From: Carnegiea gigantea
Taxonomy: Eukaryota > Streptophyta > Magnoliopsida > Caryophyllales > Cactaceae
Assembly (NCBI GenBank): GCA_029747015.1
Contig: JAKOGI010000425.1
Location: forward strand, 492,844-556,843
Length of the DNA: 64,000 nucleotides
Direction of reading: 5' to 3'
In this document: positions 44,951 to 56,707 of the stretch, piece after piece
How positions within the stretch are numbered: the stretch's first letter is position 1
Layout: the number at the start of each line of letters is the position of its first letter
Translations under genes and position numbers: made by a program
The notes under the pieces: generated by a model
The model's database searches: none
Told to the model about the DNA's origin: nothing
The model's input: the letters and a program-made list of their open reading frames with translations, nothing else

Positions 44951-46320
44951 CGTCCATCTAGAATTACGATTGATGATGCATGTGATTCCCTATTTTTTAA
45001 TGATTTTTTGATGAGCAACTTTTTGGAGCTCAATTGGAGCTGTGTTATCCCTGTATTGTTAATTACTTAACCATAGGGACATAAATAGGGAATATACTAA
45101 AGATGATATAGCACGCTTTCTTGCATTGGTTAGGTCTTTTTTATATGGATGATCCCTATTGGTTTAAATATTGCAAAGACCAAATCATAAGGAGTGTATG
45201 ACAACGAAATTCTTAGTGTCCTATCCTTTTGTTATAATCGTATATAGTGGGGGCATTTTTGTGTAATGAAAACTATCGTAAAGATTCTCCAATTAAGTCT
45301 CTAGAGGTTGACGCTATTTAAGGATGCCAATGAGCATTATAAAATGCACATTCATTGTCATCAATTAGATAGACACACAAGGAAGAGCATGATGCCCCCT
45401 CAACCCCATAATTATGTTGGATATATTTGATATTTGGGCGATTAAGTTCATAGGATCATTTCCTAATTTATTTAGGAACAAGTACATCCTTTCGTGTGAA
45501 GACTATGTGTCTAAATAGGTCAAGGCAATCCCTATAAGGACTAATGATATCAAGGTGATCATGAGAATCCTAAGATGAAAACATATTTGCTTTATTTAGG
45601 ATTACTCGTGCTATCAGTAGTGACCAAGGGACCCATTTTGATAATAGGTCATTTGATACCTTGTTGAAAAAGTATTCAATAACCCACCACCCTTTTACCC
45701 CTTGCCACCCCTAGATAAAAGGTTAAGTGGAAGTGTCTAATAGGCAAATCAAGTAACTCTTAGAAAAGACTGTGTCCAAGAATAGAAAAGATGGGAACGA
45801 TAAGTTAGTTAATTTGATGTGGGCCTGCAGGATAACCCTTAAAACCCTCTAAGGCATTCTTGTGGGGTGGTGTGTGGTCGACCTTGTCATATCCCTATTA
45901 AGTTTGAACATCGAGCTTGGTAGGTGATTAGGGCCATACGCTTTGATTTGAATGCTGCCATAGAGGAACGAAGGCTTAATTTGAATGAACTTGTGGAGAT
46001 TAAGAGGGACATTTATAAAAACACTTGGTTGAGCAAGGAGAGAGCTAAATCATTCCATGATGAGCACATTAATAGGAATGAGTTCTCTCCCAGGCAAAAA
46101 GTTTTCTCTATGATTCTAGACTTAACTTATTTACCAAAAACCTTTAATCGAGGTGAACCCGTCGCTTTATTGTTATTAAGGTGTACACTCATGAAGCGAT
46201 CGCAATCAAGGATCCCACCAAACACCACGCACTTAAAGTGAATCGACACTGGTTGAAGCATATTTTAGAGATGCTTAAAGAGGATGTCGAGTGTGTCATG
46301 ATGTACGAGCCTCCCTAAGC
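44951..46320 (+). pseudogene. E8: Athila-like integrase
   Basis: The interdomain at 45000-45300 is badly broken. The core appears as VVTKGPI/SDQGTHFDNRSFDTL (about 45620-45660, second catalytic Asp present) and VEVSNRQIK (about 45728-45755, Glu present). The C-terminal domain is in the open segment 45924-46241: RAIRFDLNAAIEERRLNLNE, FHDEHINRNEFSPRQKVF, then, after a frame change, KDPTKHHALKVNRHWLKHIL, with a stop near 46318. It is recognisable as Athila integrase from start to end but has many nonsense codons. Confidence 0.8.
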
Positions 46321-49300
46321 TTTAGATGTGGAAGTCCCATCCTTCAGTATATATGTGAATATTTATGAATATACCTAAGTTGTATGAGTTTTGAAAACTG
46401 AAAAAAAAGTTAAGAAAACTATAAAATAGAAAATAAAAGCGAAAAAAGGTTGAAAATGAATTTAAAAAAAAAAAAGAGAGATATAATTAAAAGTTGAACT
46501 TGAGAGGACTGAAGAAAGGGGGAAATGAGGAGAAAAGAACAGGAAAAGATAGAAAAAAAAAAAAAAGATACTTTTGAAGAATGTACATTGGGGAAGAAAT
46601 TTGGCATTAGGAGCTCTTGATAAGTGACCCTCCCATGCCATACTTTCCCCCATTTTGAGTAGGCAAGCATAGATTTATCTACTCAAAAAGAAAATGAGTG
46701 GGAGAGCCTTCTACCAACTACACCCTTCCAAAGAAGTCAACCAAGGCTTTATCTTCATCAAATGGAACTCCTCAAAACAAATGTGAATCAATGCTTAACC
46801 ATTGTTGCTTCCCCTAAGTAATCATAGTCTACAATTTGTTAATAAGGACAAAGGGTTACATTTGAGTCATTAAGGCCTAGATTGACTTGTGAGCAAAAGT
46901 ATTAACACATGGATACATTGAGAACTTTGGCAATGTTGGATGTTCTAGTTTTGTTGCTTAGGAATCCAGGTTGGCTTGAGCATGTGAACTGGGCATGTGA
47001 ACTGGAAATGTGAATATAATAGGTTAGTGCTTGAGTTTTTGGGTTCACTGAATGTTGACTAAGTTGCCTCTTGTAAGGGTAAGGAGGTGTTGATTACATT
47101 TAGAATGTTCCACAATGATGAGGAATTAAATTTAAGAGACTTTAATGATTTTCACTAAAAAAAATTCTGCTTATTTGCAAGCAAACTTTAACAACGAAGA
47201 CTTATTATCACCATAATTGCAATATTTTCTACAATAGAAAACCTACTTTGTCATAAACCATAAGCAACAACGTAAGACTAAATTTACCGTTGTTAATAGT
47301 ATTTACTAGAAATCATAATTAACTCAATTCTTTGAGTGGGAAAAATTTTTTCGCCTAAAAACCAGAATTAGGCACCCTTCTAATGATGGAAAAAGCACCA
47401 AAAAGTAGTAACTTGCTATCTTATAGTCATCCAACGCAAACATCCTCCCTTCGCAATTTTGAGCTCTTTCCTTCCTCTAGTCCTCTCGCTTCTAAACCCT
47501 AAAATGGTGAAACAGGTGGCCTTCTTTCATATTTTGGGTTCCTCTCTCTTCCTTAAATCTAAGTGAAGATCTTGGTGACGTTCCCCTCTTGATTTCAAAC
47601 TATTGTCTATCTCTTTGTTCCTAACTCTTAGCTTCAATGGTGAGAACAGAAAGATTGGGAGCAATTGCTTAGCCATGATTTGTGAGATATTTGACGTTTA
47701 AGCAACACCTTCTTCAAATTCTCTCGTTGTTTGAGGTTTTTTTTAGGGTTTTCTTTTTGCTCATTTTCTTGGTTATATATCTCATGCATCATCAAATTTC
47801 TACCTTTTTTTTAATATAAGGATACAGCCTTAGTGCTTTATTACTTGTTTAGCTCATGTGAAATTTGAAAAATTGTGACCTAATTTGAAGCTTCATGGTT
47901 GTTTGTTGTCTATAATTTCATATTTGTGCAACTTGTTGTTGTTTTGGAACTTTTTTTTTGGCACTTTTGCTTGTTTAGATGTATGTAAGTGGTCAAAACT
48001 AGTGAACTAGTTTAAAAATTTTGTCTTCTTACTTTTTTTTGGTGTTAGTTTTCCTATTTTTTCTCGATTATTTCCTCTAATTTGTAATTATTATTAATTG
48101 GTGTTTGGAATCAAAAGACAACGCCATACTTAAAGTATGAAGAACAATTGTCAATTGGTGCCTAATAAGTAGTAAATAGCAAAGAAAGTACTAACACCTT
48201 ATAAAGTAACTGCGGTATTAGTATTATTTATGATAATTAAATCATATTTATTGGGATTTTGGCTTAAGGCATTATAATTGTGCACAATCAGAAGCAGTTG
48301 TTTTTTAATTTTTAGATTCCTTGTCTAATCCAACCATATGGTTTTCAAAAGGTCAGGGGCTTCCAGATGGAAGCTTCTTTTAATCATTTTTGATGATGAG
48401 GACCTCTCTTTATCTGTATATGTATAGAATGTCCTTCGAATGGGTTTTTAATTTGTTGTTGGAATATGCTTTTTTCTTTGATGTTATTTACTTCGTTGCT
48501 GCATAATATCTTGTGTGCGAGTAGATGTAAGGTATTGATGTGCTTAAATTAAATCCTATTTGTGTAACTTAGATACATAAGGGGGAAAGGAAGGGTGAAG
48601 GAAAGGCTTAAGATATGAGTTTTTCCCTCCACATTGTCTTTTCATAGAACTCTTTTATGGAGATGTTGAAATGGTAGAGTTATAAATCTTTAGATTCGAG
48701 TTTTAGCCAAAAGGCTAATACAGTCAGAATACGGCCTAAACTTTCTTATTTTGTATTTATTGACCTTTTAAGGGGTGAGGGGTTGTTGATCTGGCCCTGG
48801 AAAGCTTATGACATAAAAGATTTTTGGGTTTACTTATTATTGAAATCAATTTTTATGCGTAGTTTATAGTCCCCCATCTCTATTTTAGACTATGTCTCAG
48901 GCCATTCCAATTGAGTTGCTAGCTTAGTTATATTGTGTGCTTAAGATAATCAATCACAGGATAAGAGGGTTGGTGTGTTTAGGCGGTGTTCATCTCATTG
49001 ATCTTAATTTTCATCATTTCTTGGTTTCCGATTGTTGCTTTCCAATTCAAGTACCAAGGTTCCAGAACTGCTGCACCAGTAATGGAATAAGAATATCAAA
49101 AAATTATATGCAGACTCTTATTTACTTGGTGATGCAAGAGCAACAAATATACTTCACTCTTCCCTATTACTTTCTAGTATTTGAAGAATATACCTTATTT
49201 AAGTCCTTGGTCTTTTCTATTATTTTGAGCATATATGTCCAGTGCTTATGTGCTTTAAAATTTATATTTCACAAGTGATGGATATGTTTTCATTCATCTC

Positions 49301-50016
49301 TATATAGATAACTAATTTATGTAGGGATAATTTGACAAAATGAAACTGAGTCCAAGTTTGGAAAAGACGATAAGATGTGTTCTTAGAAGTAAAGCATGAG
49401 TGTTTATTTTTGGTGTGGCAAGAGGCATTCTTTATGTGTTTTAAGACCGCATGAGACAAAAATCCACTCTTTGATGATATTGAATCCCATGCGATCCCAT
49501 TGAGTCTTAATCTTTATTTTTCATTGTAAACCACACTTTTTGATCCTTAGTTAAACACATCTTTCATGCCTAGGCCATGACTAAGGAGTATTATTTTCAG
49601 GCGGTTTAATGGCTATTGTCGTGATGTGAGAGGGGTATGGTAATAATAAAAAAAAAACTTCCTCTTTTAAGATAGGTATGAGGGTTGTTTTGTGCTTGTG
49701 GTGACTTGACTTGGAGTTATATGTGTTGCTAGAAATCCCTGTACCAAGTTCACATTTAGTTTCTAAAAGTTAAAAAAAAGAAGAAAAGATCATAAAAAAA
49801 TAAATAAATAGACAACAACAATAGAATAAAAGTTTTGACATGAAGGTTTTATTTGGTGTGGAACTCATTTAAGTCATCAAGTTTCATGTTGGGGAAGTTG
49901 AGTACATTTCTTAATTAGGATGTAGCATGGTGAGTTATGGAGAGAGGTGTAGCAGCCGCTCAGTTTTTCTGCTGTTTAGCTCCTTATGTCAAAAAGCATT
50001 TTCCCACTCCATACTC
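46321..50016 (+). other. Probable Athila 3' region and inserted debris
   Basis: No env-like or other protein domain is found. A- and GA-rich tracts at 46385-46575 and 49770-49815 are like the 3' noncoding regions of Athila elements. Between about 47155 and 49300 the sequence changes character: CACTA-like bases at 47149 and CAACG-containing repeats suggest an inserted DNA transposon, but no matching end was found. A pyrimidine-rich stretch with AAACCCTAAA before an ATG (47504) looks like a plant gene leader, yet the frame stops after 20 codons. The open frame 48937-49278 (113 codons) has no domain and is not supported as a gene. Confidence 0.35.
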
Positions 50017-51129
50017 TGATGTAGAATGCAACCACCAAACCTAGCAACTCAATAAGGAAGATATGACTTAGAATAAAGGACAAACTCTACCATCCAAGGC
50101 TAAGAGATTCACCATTGAGTTTATAAAGTTGGCATACCAAAGCACAGATAAAGTATCCCACTCAAAACACCATCTTGAAGAAGGATAATGTTTGAGAGAT
50201 TTAGGTAGCAATAATTATTATAAGCAATGCGTTTGATTTTAAATTCAGCATTGAATTATCTAAGACCACTAGAAAGGACTTATATACTACCTCTTAAGCT
50301 GACTTAAGCAAGCCTTCAAAGGACTATAGGCATAGGCAACAAATAGAAACAAAATAGCTTGCTCTCTCTAACAGCTAATTTGAGGAGCTAACTGAGCTAC
50401 CTAGAGTTTAATCACTCTTAAGCCTCTAAACTCAATCAACTGTTAAAGGATACTTAAGTATAAACATGCATTGCGTCACAATTACAAGAGAAGCCAAAAT
50501 TATACTACTAAGCAAGTGGGAGATACAACTGGATTGCACTGCTCTGTCTAATAGTATGAAGTGAATTCCCTCCCTTCTTAGTTATCCTTGCCTTCCTGCA
50601 CGAGCTTTTGGCTAGTGCATCTAAAATATTATGGCAAAGAATAATGAGCTTAGGGTGCTATAATCCCAGCTCAGAAGCACTGATCATTAAGGTAGTTCAA
50701 TTCCAGTCTGCACTATAATTCTAGCAGTACCCAATTCCCTTGCTTGGTGACTAAAGTGTGAGTTTGACTTAGAACTAAATTCATGGCACGATATTAAGCA
50801 TACTAAGCTTCAAAATAAGTCAAATACTGGCTAGGTTTAGGCTTAAAGACTCTAGAGGGAATTCCACTTGACTGAACCCAATGTGTATTAGAATAAGTAA
50901 ATTGCAACTGTTCTTTAGTAGCCCTGCTTAACGAAGGCTACCCATTTAACCTCAAAATTAGTTGTTGGGATTGACAATGACTCCCTAAGGATTCCACAAA
51001 GTAAGGCTCTTGCCAGGAAAGCCACAAAAGATAGCTCTTTAGCCACACAAAAATGAGTCCCCTGATGATCAAGTAAGAGAACCTCACTTGCGTTTTGCTG
51101 GTTAGCTTGATCTTACTTGGCATGCATTA
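50017..51129 (-). repeat. E10 3' LTR
   Basis: 1113 bases by analogy with E9 and E2: plus-strand start TGATGTAGAATGC at 50017 and right edge GCATGCATTA at 51129 (the minus-strand start TAATGCATGCC has G changed to A). It is preceded on the minus strand by AAGAGGGGAGTA, a polypurine tract, and the integrase codons Tyr-Asn-Ala span the edge as in E9. The other LTR is missing. The open frame 50938-51123 lies partly in this LTR and is the read-through tail. Confidence 0.72.
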
Positions 51130-52024
51130 TACTCCCCTCTTGAAAATGGATTTCCATTGAAATCCTCATAGTTGATGTCATTTTCCACATAGGACTCAAA
51201 TCCCTCACATAGAAGGTGGCTCACATAATCACATCCCTTGGTAACACCAGTTTGTATGTGTTGGCTCCCACCTTGGCCAGGACCCTAAAAGGACGATCCA
51301 TTATTGACATCAGCTTACTTTTTCTCCTGGTGAGAAACCTTTCCTCCCTCCTACTATGTGACTATACAAGATCATTAGGTTAAAACTCATCCCTTCCCTA
51401 TTTTGGTTGGCCTTGGTCTTGTAAGCTTTACTAATCTTCTCGATATGGGCTCTGATCTACTGATGTGGTTTCTTTACTTCCTTAGCCCTCATCACTACCT
51501 TATAACTCACCTTGCAGTCAGTGGGGAGTAGAATGGGATCAATAGGAGTAAGAGGACTGATTTCGTGAAGGGTCTCAAAGGGTGAACAACTAATAGCTTT
51601 AGAAGGGGCCCAATAATAGGCAAACTCAGAATGGGTAAGTTTCAAATCTCATTCCCTCATATTTTATTATACTAACATCCTTAGAAAGTAGAGAGTGTTT
51701 TGTTTGTGAGTTTAGTTTGGCCATCAGTTTATGGATGACAAGTGGTAGTGTAATGCAGCTTGGTACCCAGAAGATGCCACAAACGCCTCCAAAAGTAATA
51801 GAAAAGACTAGTGTCTATATCACACACTATGGTTTTAGGCACACCATAGAGCCTAAAAATCTCTTTAAAATACAAATCAACAAAATAGGAGGCATCATTT
51901 GTCTTATGGTAGACAATAATGTGAGCTATTTTGGAGAACCTATCCACTACCACCTTGACTAAGTCCATCCCCCATTGTGTTCTTGGGACTCCCATCAGAA
52001 AATCCACGCTCGCATCTTTCAACA
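51130..52024 (-). pseudogene. E10 integrase, truncated at its 5' side
   Basis: Open segment 51729-52022 begins inside the catalytic core (SVDFLMGVPRTQ, first Asp kept), followed by VVVDRFSKIAHIIVYHKTND and GVPKTIVCDIDT (second Asp kept). After a stop the Glu position reads QTKLTN where QTEV.N is usual, so catalytic Glu is Lys. Segment 51457-51645 carries SEFAYYWAPSKAISCSPFET. The GPF-type region (SKLMSIMDRPFRVLAKVGAN) lies near 51310-51240. The sequence is cut at about 52024, and everything upstream (gag to integrase N terminus) is absent. Confidence 0.82.
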
Positions 52025-52040
52025 GGCTTAAGGCAATACG

Positions 52041-52408
52041 TTCAGCTCACTTCCATCTCCACCGTCCACATCGCGTTGAACTCAAGGATCAAGATTGAAG
52101 AAGGGCAAGTGTAAATGCAGTGAGCAACAGCTATATTGAGGGATCTAGGTTTAATTTTAGGTCTTCAGGTAGTTTCATTTTTAGTTTTTAGTAATTTAGA
52201 GCCTTAATTCAAGGGTTCAGTTTTCATTTTTCCTCATTTAATTTTAGATTTTGAGGTCTAATTTTAGGATTTTTAGGATTTCATTCTTGCTTAGTTTAGA
52301 TTTTGGAGGTTTAATTTTAACTTTTGTTTTACAATTTTTAGGGTTTAATTCTAGTATTTCTCTATTTTGATTTCATATTTTATTTCATGTAATTGAACTT
52401 TATTGCAT
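52041..52408 (+). repeat. Module X, left copy
   Basis: Direct repeat of 59795-60245: starts with TTCCATCTCC and shares the T-rich run (GTAGTTTCATTTT, TAATTTAGAG, TTTCATGTAATTGAACTTTA). It lacks about 70 bases present in the right copy. It ends abruptly where the truncated E11 LTR begins. It contains no coding sequence. Confidence 0.7.
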
Positions 52409-54317
52409 TGAGGCTTTTGAATAGTGAAAATTCCTTAAGTAATTGGCTTAAGAGTCATTTGGTTGATTCAATGACTAAAGTAACATACTCATTACTTAAA
52501 CAAGCGACTCAAATGTTTAAAAATCACTTGATTACTTCCAAAAATTATTTCAGTGGGTTATTGAGTTGGAAATCAATATGAATTATGAATAGATATATTT
52601 ACAATATGCTTTAAGGGGTGTGTTGATAAGTATGTAAGCGAATTACTTTGATGTCAACCGTACTAAGTTATGTGGATAATAATGACTATTAGACATTCGT
52701 TTGATAAGAATGCTTTTATGCGAAACTGATTATGAGTAAGTTGTGAGCATGTAAGCTTTTAAGATGAGTTTTCAACATCACCCGCTTTGAAAAGCGAATG
52801 CATACTTGGTCATTAATTCGTTTATAAGCATGTTTGGTCAAAATAGCTTTTCAAAAGATGAATGACCTTGTTCCAGCATTTGAGCCTTCTTCAAAATGGA
52901 AATACCATTGTTAGGATACAATGGAAATTTCGATGCAAAACGCATTGAAAATGAGATGTATATGAAATGTTTTAGACTAAGAAACTAGTGCCAATGGTTT
53001 AAACACAAGTTTAGGGATGGACCCATGGTACGAGAACCCTAATTCCTAGGTAGTAGACCTATGAGTGCAAACCTTAGAAAACCTTGATAAGGGTAAATGT
53101 CCATTAAATATGAAAGGTCCTGAGCATTACTATGAAATATAAGTGACGATCTCACTTGAACGAGTACAAACACTAGAATCTTATACCCCATGAAATGATT
53201 TCGTACTTGTCATTTTATGAAAACTCCTCATTTGCTTGAAATGCCATTGTTATGTGATGAAAACTCCTCATCCGAGGACCACGCCAGTGATGGTCCTTAC
53301 CTTTTATGCGTTAATCCCTTTTACTTTCTAGAAGAACCCTAGGGCATAACATTAACTTAGTTCCTTGATGTTCAGTGTTTATGTGTGAACTGAAGACCCT
53401 ATTGTTCCCAATGCTTGGATTATAGCTTGAGGCAATTTGCTATTGAGTCATTTCTACCTGTTATGTGATATAAAACAAGTGTAATATACGTGATTAGGTG
53501 CAAGCGTCATAGGTTAGGAGAGTTGAGAATTCTTGTGTGTAGGATGGAAGAAGGAAAGAGATGCTATTTAAATCGTGGGGATTATAGAAGTATTGATGGA
53601 TATGGGAGACCTTATTTGGTTATTATGTGATATGAAATATCTATCGTGTGTGATTGCTACTTAAAGTATTATGTGCAACTGTTTCGTTTTTTTGGCATTA
53701 AAAATCACTCACTAAGTGTGTGGTTGGTCCTCCCCTCTCTATTTTCCTTTTTCCTAGGTTCTTGATATGATAAGTGGAAGTCAGCTCCTATAAGCTAAGT
53801 TGAAACCAATCTCCTTGTATTTGAAAAAGGTATTATGTGTGTATATATGTAGGTTCCTGAGTTGAATGATGTAATTAGATGTATTCCTAGATTTATAAGC
53901 ATATGTAAGTGGAATGCTTTGGTATAAGTACTGTATATTGAATAACAGTCACTCTGAATGGCTGTGTGGGCCAACCATCTGAACAGTCAGTTGTTTGATT
54001 TGGTTGAAATTAGTTATTTTTGGGATGTAATCCCCAATGCTTCGAATGTGTGAACCATTGAGTTATACTTTTTATTCTTTCCTATTATTTAACTTTATAC
54101 TTGGTGCCCTTCGAGCAGGTGGCCCATAGAGGTGTGGTCTCCGACATGTAGCCGTTGAGCTATTGAACATGTCTTTTATACTTTTGCTTATTGCAAGGAT
54201 CTAATGTAAGGCTTTAAGCCTAGGTTATGGTCAGTTTTTAGTTGGAACTTTGTCCGTTTCATTCCAAAAATTTAAGAAATCGTTTACATCACTAGACCTA
54301 GGGGGTGGGGTGTTATA
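52409..54317 (+). repeat. E11 5' LTR, truncated
   Basis: Aligns to 57693-59676, the right 2 kb of the E11 3' LTR. The first about 1.4 kb is missing. It ends TGTTATA two bases before the primer site. The pre-end block (GACCTAGGGGGTGGGG) matches the other copy. Confidence 0.8.
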
Positions 54318-54319
54318 GA

Positions 54320-54331
54320 TGGTATCAGAGT
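54320..54331 (+). other. E11 primer binding site (initiator Met tRNA)
   Basis: TGGTATCAGAGT matches the Met-tRNA complement at 11 of 12 bases and follows the LTR end directly. Confidence 0.82.
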
Positions 54332-56274
54332 AGGGTCTTGCGACCACAGGCTGTGACCTTAGTCTTGTATTTTCATATAGTGGTTTAGGTATTTCTCGAG
54401 TAATGATGTATTATAAAAAGTACCTTAGGGTGTAGTGTGTTCCTAATGTGCTAATTGATCTGACTGCTTGATTGTTATGTGATTGATGTAAACCGATGGA
54501 CTGAAAAAGTGAGTTGTATGCTACAATATTAGCTGAATGACTTGTGTTGTCTTGGGTAAGCTAAGTGCTAGTTCTGTAAATGATTGTCTTCGCACATGCA
54601 ATGTTGATAATTCAAATGAATGTTCGCTTGGTTTTGAGCTCAAAGAATTGAAAAAAGATAATTCTAGGCTTATTCTTTGCCCTTAAGTATGATTTGTTCC
54701 TATGGCCCTATAACTGAGAGAGCAGACGTACTCAAAAGCTAGTAGACAAAAGGCTAGAAACAGGTAAACTATTCTCCATTTCCAAAACCTGGAGGCTTTG
54801 GAAGCTATAACCTTTTTGAGTATTGAGTTATGTTTGCTCTTACGTTCAAGGACTAGCATCTATTCTACGATAATGCATGGGATTAAATTGATAAGCATGT
54901 GTCATTATATGTGATTGGATGCTGTTTATGAATGTGTGCATGCTGAGATGTGTACCTCACTAAGCTTACTAATAGTGAACCACTAGGGAATTGACTAAAG
55001 ATTATTAACTCTATTTAAAAGTCATACTAGATTGTGCTTTCTTTTTTAAGAATTTTGAATTAATTAAAGGGGTTAAGCAAAACTTTCATATGAATGCATA
55101 CAAATTTGAGTAATAATGCATCCCTCTTGCTCATTGCATAAGCGTATTCCTCTTCGTCCCGTATGATTGTGGTCATTGCTTGTACATTGTTGTCACTAGT
55201 TAATACGTAATTGGTGGCTTAGTGTTGTTGCATATTACATTTCATGCCATTCATTGTGCAACCACTATCGAGTTGATCATGTGAAATAATTTCCCTCAGG
55301 GGGACTGATATTCTTGTTGAGGGATTGCTAGCACTCTGGTTGTATCAACCCTAGAACACCTTCATCTAAAATAGTATATTCCATGAAATTAAATCAGTAG
55401 TTGCTTTATAAATGCATTGTTAGATATAGGGACTTTATGCCAACCCAACCCTCACTTGGGAACAACTTTACCACCCCTTTTAAATGAATCGTGTGCAAGT
55501 GACACGTGAAACTTTTCGTACCTATTGTCCTGCACTCCCATTAGACCATTTCTCCCCAAGTTATTATTTGCTTGCTAAATTAATAATTCCTTGTATTTTC
55601 CTTAGTAGTTTTCATGCCATATGTCTGTGAGATTGGTTGATGCTGCCTATTCTTCATGTCCTAAGGATGTTAAGTCGTTGATTCTCTTTGATGTCGTTGC
55701 AGCTTCGGATGTTGTTTGGAGCATCATTGTGTTTAATGTGATGCTATACGATGTCTCTATTACTCTGCTATGGAATTTAAAACTCCTTGGTTAATTAGCC
55801 TGGTTCTGAAATACTCCGATTACTTCATGCTTCTGAATGAACTTGACTCAGTTGACTACCTCAATACGATCTTAACTTGTTCTGGTTGGGTTGCTATACA
55901 TGAAAGCCTTAGATACTAAGTCATACCAATGTCTATACATAGGGTTATGGGTCACTACACGGGTAATGTTTAGTTACAAGATTAAAGGTCTGTGTTCATT
56001 TTTAAAATTTAGTTTAGTATGGTTATCCTCGCTAACTCATTAGCCCCTCTTCGATGCGATTTGCCCTCAACGACTTACTAGAGTGAGTAGACGCTTGAAG
56101 AGGGTTGGCGGGTATGAGACTGGATACCGTAACCTTGTTTTCCCGGTTTAAAAGATATAATTAAGTGTAAGATTTTGGATGCTATTGTGAGATGTGTGGT
56201 TTTGTACCATGTTTATGCCTATTTTGTGTTTCACTAAACTGTGGACTTTACAATTTTGACAATGAAATTCTTTT
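54332..56274 (+). mobile_element. E11 interior without coding sequence
   Basis: About 1.94 kb between primer site and polypurine tract. I could find no gag, protease, RT or integrase motif in any frame and no open frame of note. With Tekay-type LTRs of more than 3 kb this fits a large retrotransposon derivative (LARD) or a deletion product of a Tekay element. Mobility would depend on proteins from a full relative such as the family of E1. Confidence 0.65.
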
Positions 56275-56287
56275 AGGGAGGGAAAGA
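56275..56287 (+). other. E11 polypurine tract
   Basis: AGGGAGGGAAAGA, 13 purines, directly before the 3' LTR. Confidence 0.85.
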
Positions 56288-56638
56288 TGTGACAATCGAG
56301 AATTTTCAATATTAGGGTAATGGCTTAGATTAAAAATTTATGAGTTATGTTTTATTTTATTAACTAAAATTAGGCTTGTATTTGTATGTCTATTAAAATG
56401 AATAATTTTATAAAATTTAGTTTCGAATTTTCGTGACTTGAAGGATATGTGAATGTGTAAAATTAGTAAACAGTCGAGTGTTAAGCTGCGCAAGATTAGC
56501 GAAATTAACTAGGCTTGATTTTCGAGTTAGTAGATGAAAAATAAAATAAAAAAGAGAAAAGGGGTAAAAAGGGGCTAGAGCCCCTGCGTTCCACGAATAG
56601 AAGCAGGGGCTTCTGAGGCCCCTTTCTCACAACCCCTA

Positions 56639-56707
<69 letters not shown>

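Noticed and set aside
48937..49278. 113-codon open frame
   Set aside because: No motif, AT-rich context, no supporting copy elsewhere in the window.
47149..49300. Complete CACTA transposon
   Set aside because: Only one CACTA-like start and some CAACG repeats; no matching inverted end or transposase could be found.
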